64,000 nt of DNA from Prevotella sp. (GTDB lineage: Bacteria; Bacteroidota; Bacteroidia; Bacteroidales; Bacteroidaceae), in NCBI GenBank assembly GCA_016291085.1, contig JAEEVW010000012.1, positions 1 to 64,000 of the forward strand, given 5' to 3'. Position 1 is the stretch's first letter; every line of letters starts with the position of its first letter. Shown here one piece after another: positions 25,382-35,400 of the stretch. Made by a program: the position numbers and the translations under genes. The notes beneath the pieces are model-generated. The model was not told the origin of the DNA. It worked only from the letters and a program-made list of their open reading frames with translations, and searched no databases.

Positions 25382-26674
25382 ATGCAATATACAATTACAG
25401 CTCCTGAGCTGCTGCGCCATACTGCCAACCTGCCTGCTTCGAAGAGCATCTCGAACCGTGCTTTGGTGATTCATGTTTTGTCGGGTGGGGCAGTGGTGCC
25501 GGAGTCCGCGTGCCACACTCCGACCTTTAGGTTGGAGAATTTGTCGGACTGCGACGATACGGAGGTGATTGTCCGTGCACTGAGGGACAACCCGTACGAA
25601 ATGGACATCAAGGCCGGTGGTACGGCCATGCGTTTCATGACGGCATTGCTGTCGGTGAGGGACGGTGAGGAGCACGTGCTGACGGGTACGGAGCGCATGA
25701 AGCACCGCCCGATTGGTGTGCTGGTTGATGCGCTGCGCCGGTTGGGAGCGGACATCAGTTATGTGGGTGACGAGGGTTATCCCCCGTTGCTGATCAGAGG
25801 CCGTCAGTTGAGCGGCGGTGAGCTGGACGTGCCGGGCAACATCAGTTCGCAGTTTATCACCGCCCTGCTGTTGATTGCTCCGGTGCTGAAGAACGGGCTG
25901 ACGCTGCAGTTGACGGGTGACGTCATCTCGAGGCCGTACATTGACCTGACACTGTGGATGATGCGCGAGTACGGTGCCGATGCGGAATGGAGCGACTATA
26001 ACACCATCGAGGTGAAACCCCAGCCGTACAAGGAGCGAAAGTATTATATCGAGAACGATTGGAGTGCTGCGTCGTACTGGTTTGAGATGATGGCCCTGGG
26101 CAAGAGCGAGGACGACGAGGTGGTGCTGGAGGGCCTGATGGATGGCTCGAAGCAAGGCGACTCCTCGGTGCGCTACATATTCAGTCTGCTGGGTGTGAAG
26201 ACCATCTTCAAGGACAAGCGGGGTGGAGTGCCCACCACCGTCACGCTGCGTCATTCGGGACGCTGTGTGCCCAGGCTGGAGTACGACTTCAATAATTCGC
26301 CCGACCTGGCTCAGACGTTCGTCGTGTGCTGTGCGCTGCTGGATGTGCCGTTCCGGTTTACGGGCTTGTCAACGCTGAAAATCAAGGAGACAGATCGTAT
26401 TGAGGCCCTGAAGCGTGAAATGCGGAAGCTGGGCTACGTCATCCACGACGTGAACAACTCGGAACTGTTCTGGGACGGCGAGCGTTGTGAACCGAACCTG
26501 GAGGCGGGTATCGATACCTACGAGGACCACCGCATGGCACTGGCTTTTGCCCCTGCCGCGCTGCGTTTCGAGGGACTGCGTATCAATCATCCGCAGGTGG
26601 TCACAAAGTCGTATCCGAAGTTTTGGGAAGACATCAAAGCCGCAGGTTTTGAGGTAAAAGGTAAAAGTGAATAG
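25382..26674 (+). CDS. aroA: 3-phosphoshikimate 1-carboxyvinyltransferase (EPSP synthase)
   Basis: 430 residues. LPASKSISNRALV near residue 18 (catalytic Lys and Arg), AGGTAMRFMTALL, LTGTERMKHRPIGVLVDALRRLGADI and LSTLKIKETDRIEALKREMRKLG are standard. It joins PEP and shikimate-3-phosphate on the way to chorismate. Residues 39-52 (VVPESACHTPTFRL) look like a small insert encoded by inverted repeats at 25500-25535. The last residues (KGKSE) come from repeat units that run through the stop into the spacer before porW. Confidence 0.94.
   Translation: MQYTITAPELLRHTANLPASKSISNRALVIHVLSGGAVVPESACHTPTFRLENLSDCDDTEVIVRALRDNPYEMDIKAGGTAMRFMTALLSVRDGEEHVLTGTERMKHRPIGVLVDALRRLGADISYVGDEGYPPLLIRGRQLSGGELDVPGNISSQFITALLLIAPVLKNGLTLQLTGDVISRPYIDLTLWMMREYGADAEWSDYNTIEVKPQPYKERKYYIENDWSAASYWFEMMALGKSEDDEVVLEGLMDGSKQGDSSVRYIFSLLGVKTIFKDKRGGVPTTVTLRHSGRCVPRLEYDFNNSPDLAQTFVVCCALLDVPFRFTGLSTLKIKETDRIEALKREMRKLGYVIHDVNNSELFWDGERCEPNLEAGIDTYEDHRMALAFAPAALRFEGLRINHPQVVTKSYPKFWEDIKAAGFEVKGKSE
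25500..25535. repeat. small inverted repeats inside aroA
   Basis: CGGAGT (25500-25505) pairs with ACTCCG (25517-25522), followed by CCGACC/GGTTGG (25520-25535). Both lie in a stretch that interrupts the normally short loop before ENLSDCDDT. Confidence 0.45.
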
Positions 26675-26701
26675 TGAATAATTTGCTACCGCTGTAGAAT
26701 T

Positions 26702-29700
26702 ATGGATTTTCTGCTGATCGTCATTATATCGCTTGTGGCACTGGGTGCCGTCGCTGCCCTGTTTTCAATAGGGGGCAAGGACGAGCCTATTGTCACGAAA
26801 GAGGGCGACTGTGCCTCGTGCACCAGCAGAGTGGATTGTAAGCTGGCGGAACTGAAGGACGAGGTCAGACGGAAGAAGGAAGAGGGAGGATGTCAGAAGG
26901 ATGATGTAAGATGTAAGACGGAAGAGGTATGCCATGAATCCCCCAAAGGAACGAGTCGCGCTGTTGTCTTACTTCTTACATCTTCCATCTTACTTCTTGG
27001 CGCGTGTTCTACGAAGAATAACACTGCCAAGAGCCGTTGGTGGCATTCGTTCAATGCCCGATATAATACGTATTTTAATGGTTCTCAGGCGTTTATCGAC
27101 GGTAGTCTGGAAAAGGAGAACGGCAACAAGGACAACTATACCGAGCTGATTCCCCTCTATACCGTCGCCAACAAGCAGAGCCGCGAGATGGGTAAGGGCA
27201 ATTTTGACCGTGCCATCGAGAAATCGCAGAAGGCCATCAGGCTGCACAGCATCAAGGCCCGTCCGGAGTGGAACAAAAGCCGCCGTAAGACTGACAAGGA
27301 CATCGAGTGGCTCAACCGCAGGGAGTATAACCCATTCCTGTGGCGTGCGTGGCTGCTGATGGGTAAGTCGCAGTTCCAGTCAGGGCAGTTCGAAGAGGCC
27401 GCAGCAACGTTCTCGTATATGGGCCGCCTGTACGAGACGCAGCCCGCTATTCATGGCATTGCCCGTGCATGGCTGGCCAAGAGTTATGTGGAGTTGGACT
27501 GGCTGTACGATGCCGAGGATGTCATCACCAAGCAGCGTCGTGACACGATGCACTACCGGGCTGTGAAGGATTGGGACTACACCTATGCCGACTACTACAT
27601 CCGCAGTGAACGCTACGAGGAGGCTTTGCCTTATCTGCGCAAGGTTATCAAACACGAGAAACGCCGCAAGCAGAAGGCCCGCGAGTGGTTCCTGTATGGA
27701 CAGATACATGCCTTGCTGGGACACCGTCAAGAGGCTTACGATGCTTTCCGTCATGTGGTGCGCCTGAATCCGCCCTACGAGATGGAGTTTAATGCCCGTA
27801 TCGCCCAGACTGAGGTGATGGCTCAGGGCAATGCCCGCCAGATGATTAGGAAACTGAAACGCATGGCAGCATCGGACAACAACAAGGACTATCTGGATCA
27901 GGTGTATTACGCTATCGGCAACATCTGGCTGAGTCAGCGCGACACCACGGAGGCCATCAAAGCCTACGAGGAGGGCAACAAGAAGGCCACGCGTAACGGT
28001 ATAGAAAAGGGTGTGCTGCTGTTGACGCTGGGTAACTTGTATTGGGAACGCGAAAAATTTGCCGATGCCCAGCGGTGCTATGGTGAGGCCATCGGACTGC
28101 TGGATCAGGACCGCAAGGACTACAAACAGCTGTCGGAACGCTCGAAGGTGCTCGACGAACTGGTGCCCCATACCAGCAGTGTGGAACTGGAGGACTCGTT
28201 GCAGCGGCTGGCCAAGTTGCCCGAGGCCGAGTTGCTGAAGGTGATAGATCGCATCATTGACGAACTGAAGAAGAAGGAAAAGGAAGAACAGCGTGCTCGC
28301 GAGGAAGCGGAGACGGAGGCTGCATTGAGACAGCAGTCGGCTGTGGGTAACCGTCAGCAGCCCGGCCGTCAGCAGCCCGCCACACCGTCACAACAGAAGG
28401 CTGGCGGCCCTTGGTATTTCTATAATACGCAGAGTGTCAGCCAGGGTAAGCGCACCTTCGAACAACAGTGGGGCAAGCGTGAGAATGTGGACGACTGGCA
28501 GCGCGTGAACCGCACGGTGGTGAATCTGGCGCAGGATAACCCGGATAACCTAGATAATCCGGACAATCCGGATAATCAGGAAACCCCGGACAGTCTGGGA
28601 ACTGGCGGTGTCGCCGTCACCGATTCCGTTGGTGTCGCCGAAAACCCTGCCGATACGCTGGCCAACGACCCCCATAACCGTGAATACTACTTGGCACAGA
28701 TACCGTTTACCGAGGATCAGTTGGCTGCCAGCCACGATGCCATCAAGGACGGACTGTATCATGCCGGCATCATTTTCAAGGACAAGCTTGACAATCTGAG
28801 GCTATGCGAAAAGTTCCTGACCAGGCTGACCAATGATTATCCCGACTACGAACATAATGACGACGCGTGGTATCACCTGTTCCTGATGTATTCCCGACAA
28901 GGGCGAACCACCGAGGCTGATCGTTGTCTGACCATGTTACAGGCTGACTTCCCCGAGAGTCAGTGGACTACGTTGCTTTCAGATCCGTATTTTGCTGAGA
29001 ACCAGCGCTTTGGTGTACACATCGAGGACTCGTTGTATGCTGCCACCTATGAAGCCTTCAAGACCGATCGCCATCAGGAAGTGAAAGGCAATGCCCATCT
29101 GTCGGAGACTCGTTTTCCGTTGGGTGAGCACCGCCCGAAGTTCCTCTTTATCGAGGGCCTGAGCATGCTGAACGACGGCGATGCCAATGGCTGTACGGAG
29201 CGCATGAAGCAGGTGGTGGAGGAGTTCCCGCAGAGCGAGGTCAGCGAGATGGCCGGTATGATTCTGCGTGGTGTGCAGCAAGGCAGGATGTTGCATGGCG
29301 GCAAGTTCGATATGGGTGACGTATGGTCGTTGCGTACGGCAGTCAATGTGTCGGGTGACTCAACGGTGGTGGATACGCTGCGTTTCGAACGTAATGTCAA
29401 GTATGTGTTCATGCTGGCCTACCAGCCCGACAGCGTCAACCAGAACCAGCTGCTCTACGAGATGGCACGCTACAACTTTACGAACTTCATGGTGCGTAAC
29501 TTCGATATTGTCATTGACCAGGATGCCCACGGATTGTCACGCATGCTGCTCAGTGGTTTCCTGAGCTATGACGAGGCCCGCCAGTATGCCCGCCAGCTGT
29601 ATACTGTTGAAGGCCATCTGAAGGAACTGCTTCAGGCGTGTCGCAGTCTGATAGTCAGTGAGGACAACCTGCGACTGCTGGGTACGACATTCAGCTATCA

Positions 29701-29941
29701 GGACTACGAGGTGTTCTTCGAGCAACAGATAGAACCCACGGAGATTTCTACGCAGCCGTTGTTGGAAGAGCCGGAGGAGATTATCCAACAGCAGGAAGAT
29801 TTGGAGGACTTCTATGACGAGCCTGCTGAAGACAACCAACAGCCGGCAACCAACAACGATGTGCCCGATGATTTGTTTAACGACGGTCCGACGCAGCAGC
29901 AAAACGGACTGATAGAGTTTGATGATGACTTCTGGCGATAG
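26702..29941 (+). CDS. porW: T9SS protein PorW/SprE-like TPR lipoprotein fused to a small cysteine protein
   Basis: 1079 residues. Residues about 100-1079 match PorW/SprE: a lipobox (SSILLLGAC), the KSRWWHSFNARYNTYFNG motif, TPR repeats (GKSQFQSGQFEEAAATF, LGNLYWEREKFADAQRCYGEA), and a low-complexity DNPDN region near 620. PorW links parts of the type IX secretion machine. Residues 1-60 are a separate-looking protein: one membrane helix and the Cys cluster CASCTSRVDCK. The two are joined by heptamer arrays. No ATG, GTG or TTG starts the PorW part in frame. Either this is a real fusion or a repeat-caused frameshift hides two genes. Confidence 0.82.
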   Translation: MDFLLIVIISLVALGAVAALFSIGGKDEPIVTKEGDCASCTSRVDCKLAELKDEVRRKKEEGGCQKDDVRCKTEEVCHESPKGTSRAVVLLLTSSILLLGACSTKNNTAKSRWWHSFNARYNTYFNGSQAFIDGSLEKENGNKDNYTELIPLYTVANKQSREMGKGNFDRAIEKSQKAIRLHSIKARPEWNKSRRKTDKDIEWLNRREYNPFLWRAWLLMGKSQFQSGQFEEAAATFSYMGRLYETQPAIHGIARAWLAKSYVELDWLYDAEDVITKQRRDTMHYRAVKDWDYTYADYYIRSERYEEALPYLRKVIKHEKRRKQKAREWFLYGQIHALLGHRQEAYDAFRHVVRLNPPYEMEFNARIAQTEVMAQGNARQMIRKLKRMAASDNNKDYLDQVYYAIGNIWLSQRDTTEAIKAYEEGNKKATRNGIEKGVLLLTLGNLYWEREKFADAQRCYGEAIGLLDQDRKDYKQLSERSKVLDELVPHTSSVELEDSLQRLAKLPEAELLKVIDRIIDELKKKEKEEQRAREEAETEAALRQQSAVGNRQQPGRQQPATPSQQKAGGPWYFYNTQSVSQGKRTFEQQWGKRENVDDWQRVNRTVVNLAQDNPDNLDNPDNPDNQETPDSLGTGGVAVTDSVGVAENPADTLANDPHNREYYLAQIPFTEDQLAASHDAIKDGLYHAGIIFKDKLDNLRLCEKFLTRLTNDYPDYEHNDDAWYHLFLMYSRQGRTTEADRCLTMLQADFPESQWTTLLSDPYFAENQRFGVHIEDSLYAATYEAFKTDRHQEVKGNAHLSETRFPLGEHRPKFLFIEGLSMLNDGDANGCTERMKQVVEEFPQSEVSEMAGMILRGVQQGRMLHGGKFDMGDVWSLRTAVNVSGDSTVVDTLRFERNVKYVFMLAYQPDSVNQNQLLYEMARYNFTNFMVRNFDIVIDQDAHGLSRMLLSGFLSYDEARQYARQLYTVEGHLKELLQACRSLIVSEDNLRLLGTTFSYQDYEVFFEQQIEPTEISTQPLLEEPEEIIQQQEDLEDFYDEPAEDNQQPATNNDVPDDLFNDGPTQQQNGLIEFDDDFWR
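26968..26995 (+). repeat. heptamer array encoding the internal lipoprotein signal of PorW
   Basis: Four in-phase units, CTTACTT, CTTACAT, CTTCCAT, CTTACTT, encode most of the hydrophobic core before the lipobox Cys. Reverse-oriented units of the same kind (GATGTAAGATGTAAGAC) lie upstream at about 26903-26920, so the two could fold together. Confidence 0.8.
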
Positions 29942-29985
29942 AAGTGATAAGTGATAAGTGATAAGTGATAAACGATAAGTGACAG
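29937..29985 (+). repeat. seven-unit heptamer array filling the porW-porX spacer
   Basis: GATAGAA, GTGATAA four times, ACGATAA, GTGACAG, in perfect phase. The porW stop TAG is inside the first unit and the porX ATG begins three bases after the last. Confidence 0.85.
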
Positions 29986-29988
29986 AAT

Positions 29989-31536
29989 ATGATTAACGGA
30001 CGACTGCTTTGGGCTGATGACGAAATGGAACTGCTGAAGGCCCACTTGCTTTTCTTGGAGAAAAAAGGATACGAGGTGGTGACGGTGACCAATGGTACCG
30101 ATGCCATCGAGGAGTGCCGCAAGGGTGGACTGGACCTGGTGTTGCTCGATGAGATGATGCCCGGACTGTCAGGACTGGAAACCCTGCAGCGCATCAAGGA
30201 GATAGCACCGCAACTGCCAGTGGTAATGGTGACCAAAAGTGAGGAGGAGGACATCATGAACCAAGCCATCGGACAAAAGATTGCCGACTATCTGATCAAG
30301 CCCGTCAATCCCAACCAGATCCTGCTGACGCTGAAGAAGAACATCCACCGCAAGGAAATCGTTACCGAGGCCGTGCAGTCGGGCTATCAGCAGCAGTTCC
30401 AGCAGATAGCCATGCAAATTATGGACTGTCGGACGTGGGACGAGTGGTGTGACATCTATAAACGTCTGGTACGCTGGGAGTTGGAGCTGAGTGCCACCGA
30501 CTCGCAGATGACCGAGATGCTACAGATGCAGAAGGAAGAGGCCAACCGTGGCTTTGCGAAATACGTGAAGCAGCACTATATGGACTGGATGCAGGGTGAG
30601 GAGCATCCGATGATGTCGAACGAGCTGTTTAAGACCTGCATATTCCCTGCTTTGAACGAGGGTGAGAAGGTCTTCTTGGTGGTGCTCGACAATTTCCGCT
30701 ATGACCAATGGAAGATGTTGGAGCGCGAGTTGGGCGACCAGTTCGAGATTGACGAGAACGTGTATTGCTCGATACTCCCCACGGCTACGCAGTATGCCCG
30801 TAATGCCATCTTCTCAGGACTGATGCCCGAGCAGATTGCACAAATGTTTCCCGACCTGTGGGTCGACGAGGACGAAGAGGAGGGTAAGAACCTGAACGAA
30901 GAGCCGCTGATACAGACGCAGCTGGAACGTTATCGTAGGAAGAACACCTTTTCGTACAGTAAAATCAATACGTCGCAGGATGCCGATCGCTTTATGCAGC
31001 AGTTGAACATGTTAAACAAGAACGACCTGAATGTGGTGGTGTTCAACTTTATCGACATGCTCAGTCATGCCCGTACGGAGTCGAAGATGGTGCGCGAACT
31101 TGCTAACAACGAATCGGCTTATAGAAGCATCACCCTGTCGTGGTTCCGCCATTCTGTCATAGCCGACTTGTTCCGCGAACTGGCACAGACGGACTATCGT
31201 GTCATCATCACTACCGATCACGGCTCGATACGTGCCAACAACCCCGTGAAGATTGTGGGTGACCGCAATACCAACACCAATCTGCGCTATAAGCTAGGCA
31301 AGAACCTGTCGTATGAATCGAAAGAAATCTTTGTCATCAAGGATCCCCGCAAGGCTCACCTGCCTGCTCCGAACCTGTCGACAAGCTATGTGTTTGCTAC
31401 GGGTGACGACTTCTTTGCCTATCCGAACAACTACAATTATTATGTGTCGTACTATCGGAACACTTTCCAGCATGGAGGCATCTCGATGGAAGAGATGATC
31501 ATTCCGATTATCACATTAAAAGGAAAGAAAAGGTAA
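29989..31536 (+). CDS. porX: PorX: response regulator with PglZ domain (T9SS regulator)
   Basis: 515 residues. The receiver domain (1-120) has acidic Asp10/Asp11, phosphoacceptor Asp54 (LVLLDEMMPG) and the Lys of LIKPVN. The C-terminal half is a PglZ / alkaline-phosphatase-fold domain (VFLVVLDNFRYDQW, ITTDHGSIR). This architecture is PorX, which works with the kinase PorY to control type IX secretion genes. It lies directly after porW. No porY is in the window. Confidence 0.92.
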   Translation: MINGRLLWADDEMELLKAHLLFLEKKGYEVVTVTNGTDAIEECRKGGLDLVLLDEMMPGLSGLETLQRIKEIAPQLPVVMVTKSEEEDIMNQAIGQKIADYLIKPVNPNQILLTLKKNIHRKEIVTEAVQSGYQQQFQQIAMQIMDCRTWDEWCDIYKRLVRWELELSATDSQMTEMLQMQKEEANRGFAKYVKQHYMDWMQGEEHPMMSNELFKTCIFPALNEGEKVFLVVLDNFRYDQWKMLERELGDQFEIDENVYCSILPTATQYARNAIFSGLMPEQIAQMFPDLWVDEDEEEGKNLNEEPLIQTQLERYRRKNTFSYSKINTSQDADRFMQQLNMLNKNDLNVVVFNFIDMLSHARTESKMVRELANNESAYRSITLSWFRHSVIADLFRELAQTDYRVIITTDHGSIRANNPVKIVGDRNTNTNLRYKLGKNLSYESKEIFVIKDPRKAHLPAPNLSTSYVFATGDDFFAYPNNYNYYVSYYRNTFQHGGISMEEMIIPIITLKGKKR

Positions 31537-31605
31537 TTGAGAATTGAGAGTTCTTTGACCTAAAGGTACAAAGCGTTTCAAGAAACGATTAGAGAATTGA
31601 GAATT
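31534..31605 (+). repeat. interrupted GAATTGA array between porX and tsaE
   Basis: TAATTGA (starting at the porX stop), GAATTGA, then about 45 bases holding CGTTTCAAGAAACG and the partial pair CTTTG/CAAAG, then GATTAGA, GAATTGA and GAATT before the tsaE ATG. An array appears to have been split by another small palindrome. Confidence 0.65.
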
Positions 31606-32022
31606 ATGATTACTATTAAGATTCAGGATATTGAGCACATCCGTGAGGCTGCACGGGAGTTTATTGAGCATATTGGCGACCATCGTGTATTTGCCTTCTA
31701 CGGAAAGATGGGAGCCGGCAAAACCACCTTTGTCAAGGCTATCTGTGAGGAGCTGGGTGTTGACGATGTGATTACTTCGCCCACCTTCGCTATCGTGAAT
31801 GAGTACACGTCGGCTAAAGGCGACAGCATCTTCCACTTCGACTTTTATCGTATTAAAAAACTCGAAGAAGTCTACGACATGGGCTATGAGGACTACTTCT
31901 ATTCAGGGGCGCTGTGCTTTATAGAATGGCCTGAGTTGATAGAAGAAATTCTGCCCGACGATGCTGTACGTGTCAGCATTGCCGAGCAGGAAGATGGTAG
32001 CAGAATAGTCACTTTCAGCTAA
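31606..32022 (+). CDS. tsaE: tRNA threonylcarbamoyladenosine biosynthesis ATPase TsaE
   Basis: 138 residues from ATG 31606; the upstream in-frame start lies inside the repeat array and is not preferred. The Walker A motif [10 protein letters not shown], then [17 protein letters not shown] and FIEWPE, are typical. TsaE works with TsaB and TsaD to make t6A37 in ANN-decoding tRNAs. Third of a likely porW-porX-tsaE transcript. Confidence 0.93.
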   Translation: MITIKIQDIEHIREAAREFIEHIGDHRVFAFYGKMGAGKTTFVKAICEELGVDDVITSPTFAIVNEYTSAKGDSIFHFDFYRIKKLEEVYDMGYEDYFYSGALCFIEWPELIEEILPDDAVRVSIAEQEDGSRIVTFS

Positions 32023-32044
32023 TAGCTAACACAGCCAACAGCCA

Positions 32045-32359
32045 TTACAGCAGGGCGTCGAACTTCTCCTGGAGCTTAGCCTTGGGCTGTGCGCCAACCA
32101 GTTTGTCGACCACCTGGCCATCCTTGAAGAACAGAATGGTAGGGATGTTGCGGATGCCGAATTCTACGGCCAGGTCCTCACACTCCTCAACGTCGCATTT
32201 GCCAACGGTAATCTTGCCGTCGTACTCCTTGGCCAACTCGCTGATGACGGGACCTACCATACGGCAAGGACCACACCATGTAGCCCAGAAATCCACCACT
32301 AATGGCTGAGCGCCACTCTTCAGACTCTCGAAATTCTCGCTTGTGATTGTTACTTCCAT
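32045..32359 (-). CDS. trxA: thioredoxin
   Basis: 104 residues with the WCGPC active site (FWATWCGPCRMVGP) and the cis-Pro region IRNIPTILFFKDG. It has no signal peptide, so it is cytoplasmic and reduces protein disulphides. It lies downstream of dnaE on the same strand, across a spacer with TAAATTG-like units. Confidence 0.96.
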   Translation of the reverse strand: MEVTITSENFESLKSGAQPLVVDFWATWCGPCRMVGPVISELAKEYDGKITVGKCDVEECEDLAVEFGIRNIPTILFFKDGQVVDKLVGAQPKAKLQEKFDALL

Positions 32360-32361
32360 AA

Positions 32362-32402
32362 TCTCATTTACAATTTGACGATTTACAATTTACTATTTAT
32401 CT
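32362..32402 (-). repeat. heptamer-like array before trxA
   Basis: On the minus strand TAAATAG, TAAATTG, TAAATCG, TCAAATTG and TAAATGA precede the trxA ATG. Confidence 0.5.
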
Positions 32403-32433
32403 CTCAATTTAGCTGTATACAAATACCGTGCCA

Positions 32434-35400
32434 CTAATTAATCTTGTAGCTTAGGGCATCGGTTTTCTCGATATACTGTATCAGACTGTTTCTCACATCA
32501 ATAGTCTTGGTCTCGCTGCGCAGGAGGACGTGCTTCTTGCCTGATGAGTCGTGCAAGAGGAAATACAGCTGCGTCTTGCCAGGACTGGAGGTAAGCAACT
32601 CGTTCAGTTCCATGACAATCTCGTCGTTCAGCAGGTCGGTGGTCAGCGAAATGGTAATCTTGTCGATGGCTTTTTCCTTGATGGTCTGCAGGTATTCGAT
32701 GTTCTGCACCTTCAACTGCATGAGGTCACTATATTGGAAACGAGGCTGTACCTTGGCGGTAACATATACCGAGGCACCCTCGGTGAACATACCGCTCCAG
32801 CGGCCCCAGTCCTCACCAAACAGTGCCAGTTCGCCCGAGCCGTTGAAATCCTCCAATGTGACGAAACCACACGGATTGTTGCGTTTGTCAAAACGGGTAC
32901 GGATGCCGGTGACGATACCACCGATGGTGACGTCTTCGCGGTCTTTCAGGCTGTTGACGTCTGCCAATTCGTCACATCGGGTGTTACAAAGATTGTCGAG
33001 CACAATCTTGTATTCGTCCAGCGGATGTGCCGACAGGTAGATACCCACCAGTTCGCGTTCTTTGTTCAATCGCTCAATATCGCTCCAGCGGATGTCCGAC
33101 TTGGGAATGGCAGGCGTCTGAATCTCTACGGCACCAAAGTCGCCGAAGAGCGAGTTCTGGGCCTGCTGCTTCTCAGCCTGGTAGTTCTGGCCGAAGCGCA
33201 TGATGGTATCGATGAAAGTCTCACCCTTGTTGTTCTGCACGAAGAAGTCTTCGCGACGGATGCCGAAAGAGTCGAAGCCACCGCTGAGTGCCAGCGCCTC
33301 AAAGGCCTTACGGTTGACCTGATTGAAGTTGATGCGCTGCACGAAGTCGAAGATGTCCTTGTAGGGACCGTTTTTCTCGCGTTCATCGATGATAGACTGT
33401 GCCACATTGTCGCCCATGCCCTTGATGGCCGCCAGTCCGAAGCGGATTTCACCATGATGGTTCACACCGAACTTCTGATACGACTCGTTGACATCAGGCC
33501 CCAGCGTGGCAATACCCATCTGTTTGCATTCGTCCATCAGCTTGGTGATTTCCGTAATCTGGTCGCGACGACGGCTCATGATGGCAGCCATGAATTCAGC
33601 CGGGTAGTTAGCCTTGAGGTATGCCGTCTGGTAAGCCACCCACGAATAGCAGGCGGCGTGTGACTTGTTGAAGGCATAGGAGGCAAACTTCTCCCAGTCG
33701 GTCCATATCTTTTCCAATATTGCTTCGTCGTGTCCGTTCCTCTTGCCACCCTCGATGAATTTGGGCTTCATGGCGTCAACGATGTCCTTCTTCTTCTTAC
33801 CCATCGCCTTACGCAGGGCATCACTCTCGCCACGGGTGAAATCGGCCAGCTGACGGCTGAGCAACATGACCTGCTCCTGATAGACGGTAATGCCATAGGT
33901 GTCCTTCAGATACTTCTCCATGCAGGGAATAGGGTAGGTGATGGGCTCCAGTCCGTTCTTTCGCTTGATGAAATCGGGGATGTAGTCCATAGGTCCCGGT
34001 CGGTAGAGGGCATTCATGGCGATGAGGTCCTCGAAGACGGTGGGATGCAGTTCACGCAGGTATTTCTGCATGCCGTTCGATTCAAACTGGAATGTGCCGA
34101 TGGTGCGTCCCTGCTGGTAGAGCTCGAAGGTCTTAGGGTCGTCAATGGGAATGGTGTCCAGATCTACGTCGATGCCTCGCGTCTGCTTGATGACGGCACA
34201 GCACTCCTTCATCTCCGACAGCGTCTTCAGTCCCAGGAAGTCCATCTTGATGAGACCTGTCGACTCAATGACGTGTCCGTCGTACTGGGTGCAGTTGGTC
34301 TTTGTATCCTTGAAGTCGGGGTCGTCGGCCGTTGAAACGGGAACCCATTCGGAAATCGGGTCGCGGCAGATGATGAATCCACAGGCATGGATGCCCGTGC
34401 CACGAACGGTACCTTCGAGCATCTTGGCATATTTGATGGTGTTGCGCAGGGCAGGGTCGCTGGAAGCTTCTGCCTCGCGGAGTTCAGGCGTACACTTGAT
34501 GGCGTTGGGCAGGTTCATCTTCATGCCGTCGGGCAAACGGTCAGGAATAGCCTTACACAAAGCATTGGTAATGCCAAGGGGAACCTTTTCCACGCGAGCC
34601 ACATCCTTGATGGAGTTCTTCGTGGCCATCGTGGCATAGGTGATGATGTGGGCGCAGTTCTCATGACCGTACTTGTCCTCCACCCATTTCAGCACACGGC
34701 CTCGTCCGTCGTCGTCGAAGTCGGTATCGATATCGGGCAACGAGATACGGTCGGGGTTCAAGAAACGCTCAAACAGCAGGTCGTACTTCAGCGGGTCTAT
34801 CTTGGTGATTCCCAGACAGTAAGCGACGACACTACCAGCCGCAGAACCACGACCTGGTCCCACCATCACACCCAATTGGTCGCGGGCTGAGTTGATGAAG
34901 TCCTGCACAATGAGGAAGTAGCCTGGGAAACCCATTGTCTTCATGATGTGCAGCTCGAAACGGATGCGGTCGTCGACTTCTTTTGAAAGTTCCTCTCCAT
35001 AGATGCGGTGGGCGCCTTCGTAGGCCAGTTTTGCCAGATAGTCGGCTTCGAACTTGATGCGGTAGAGCTTTTCGAAACCACCCAACTTCTTGATTTTCTT
35101 CTCACCTTCTTCGCGCGGCAACTGGTTTTCTCCGTTTTCGTCGCTGGTAAACTCCTTGAACAGGTCTTCTTCAGTGAATTTCTGTCGCCACTGGTCCTCA
35201 GTACCGAACTCCTCGGGAATGGGGAAGAAAGGCATGATGGGATCGTGGTCGATGCTGTAGATTTCGACCTTGTCCAATATTTCCAACGTGTTTGAAAGAG
35301 CTTCAGGAACATCGCTGAACACTTCGTTCATCTCTTCACGGGTCTTAAACCACTCCTGCTTCGAATAAAGCATACGCGTGGGGTCGTCCAAATCCTTCGA

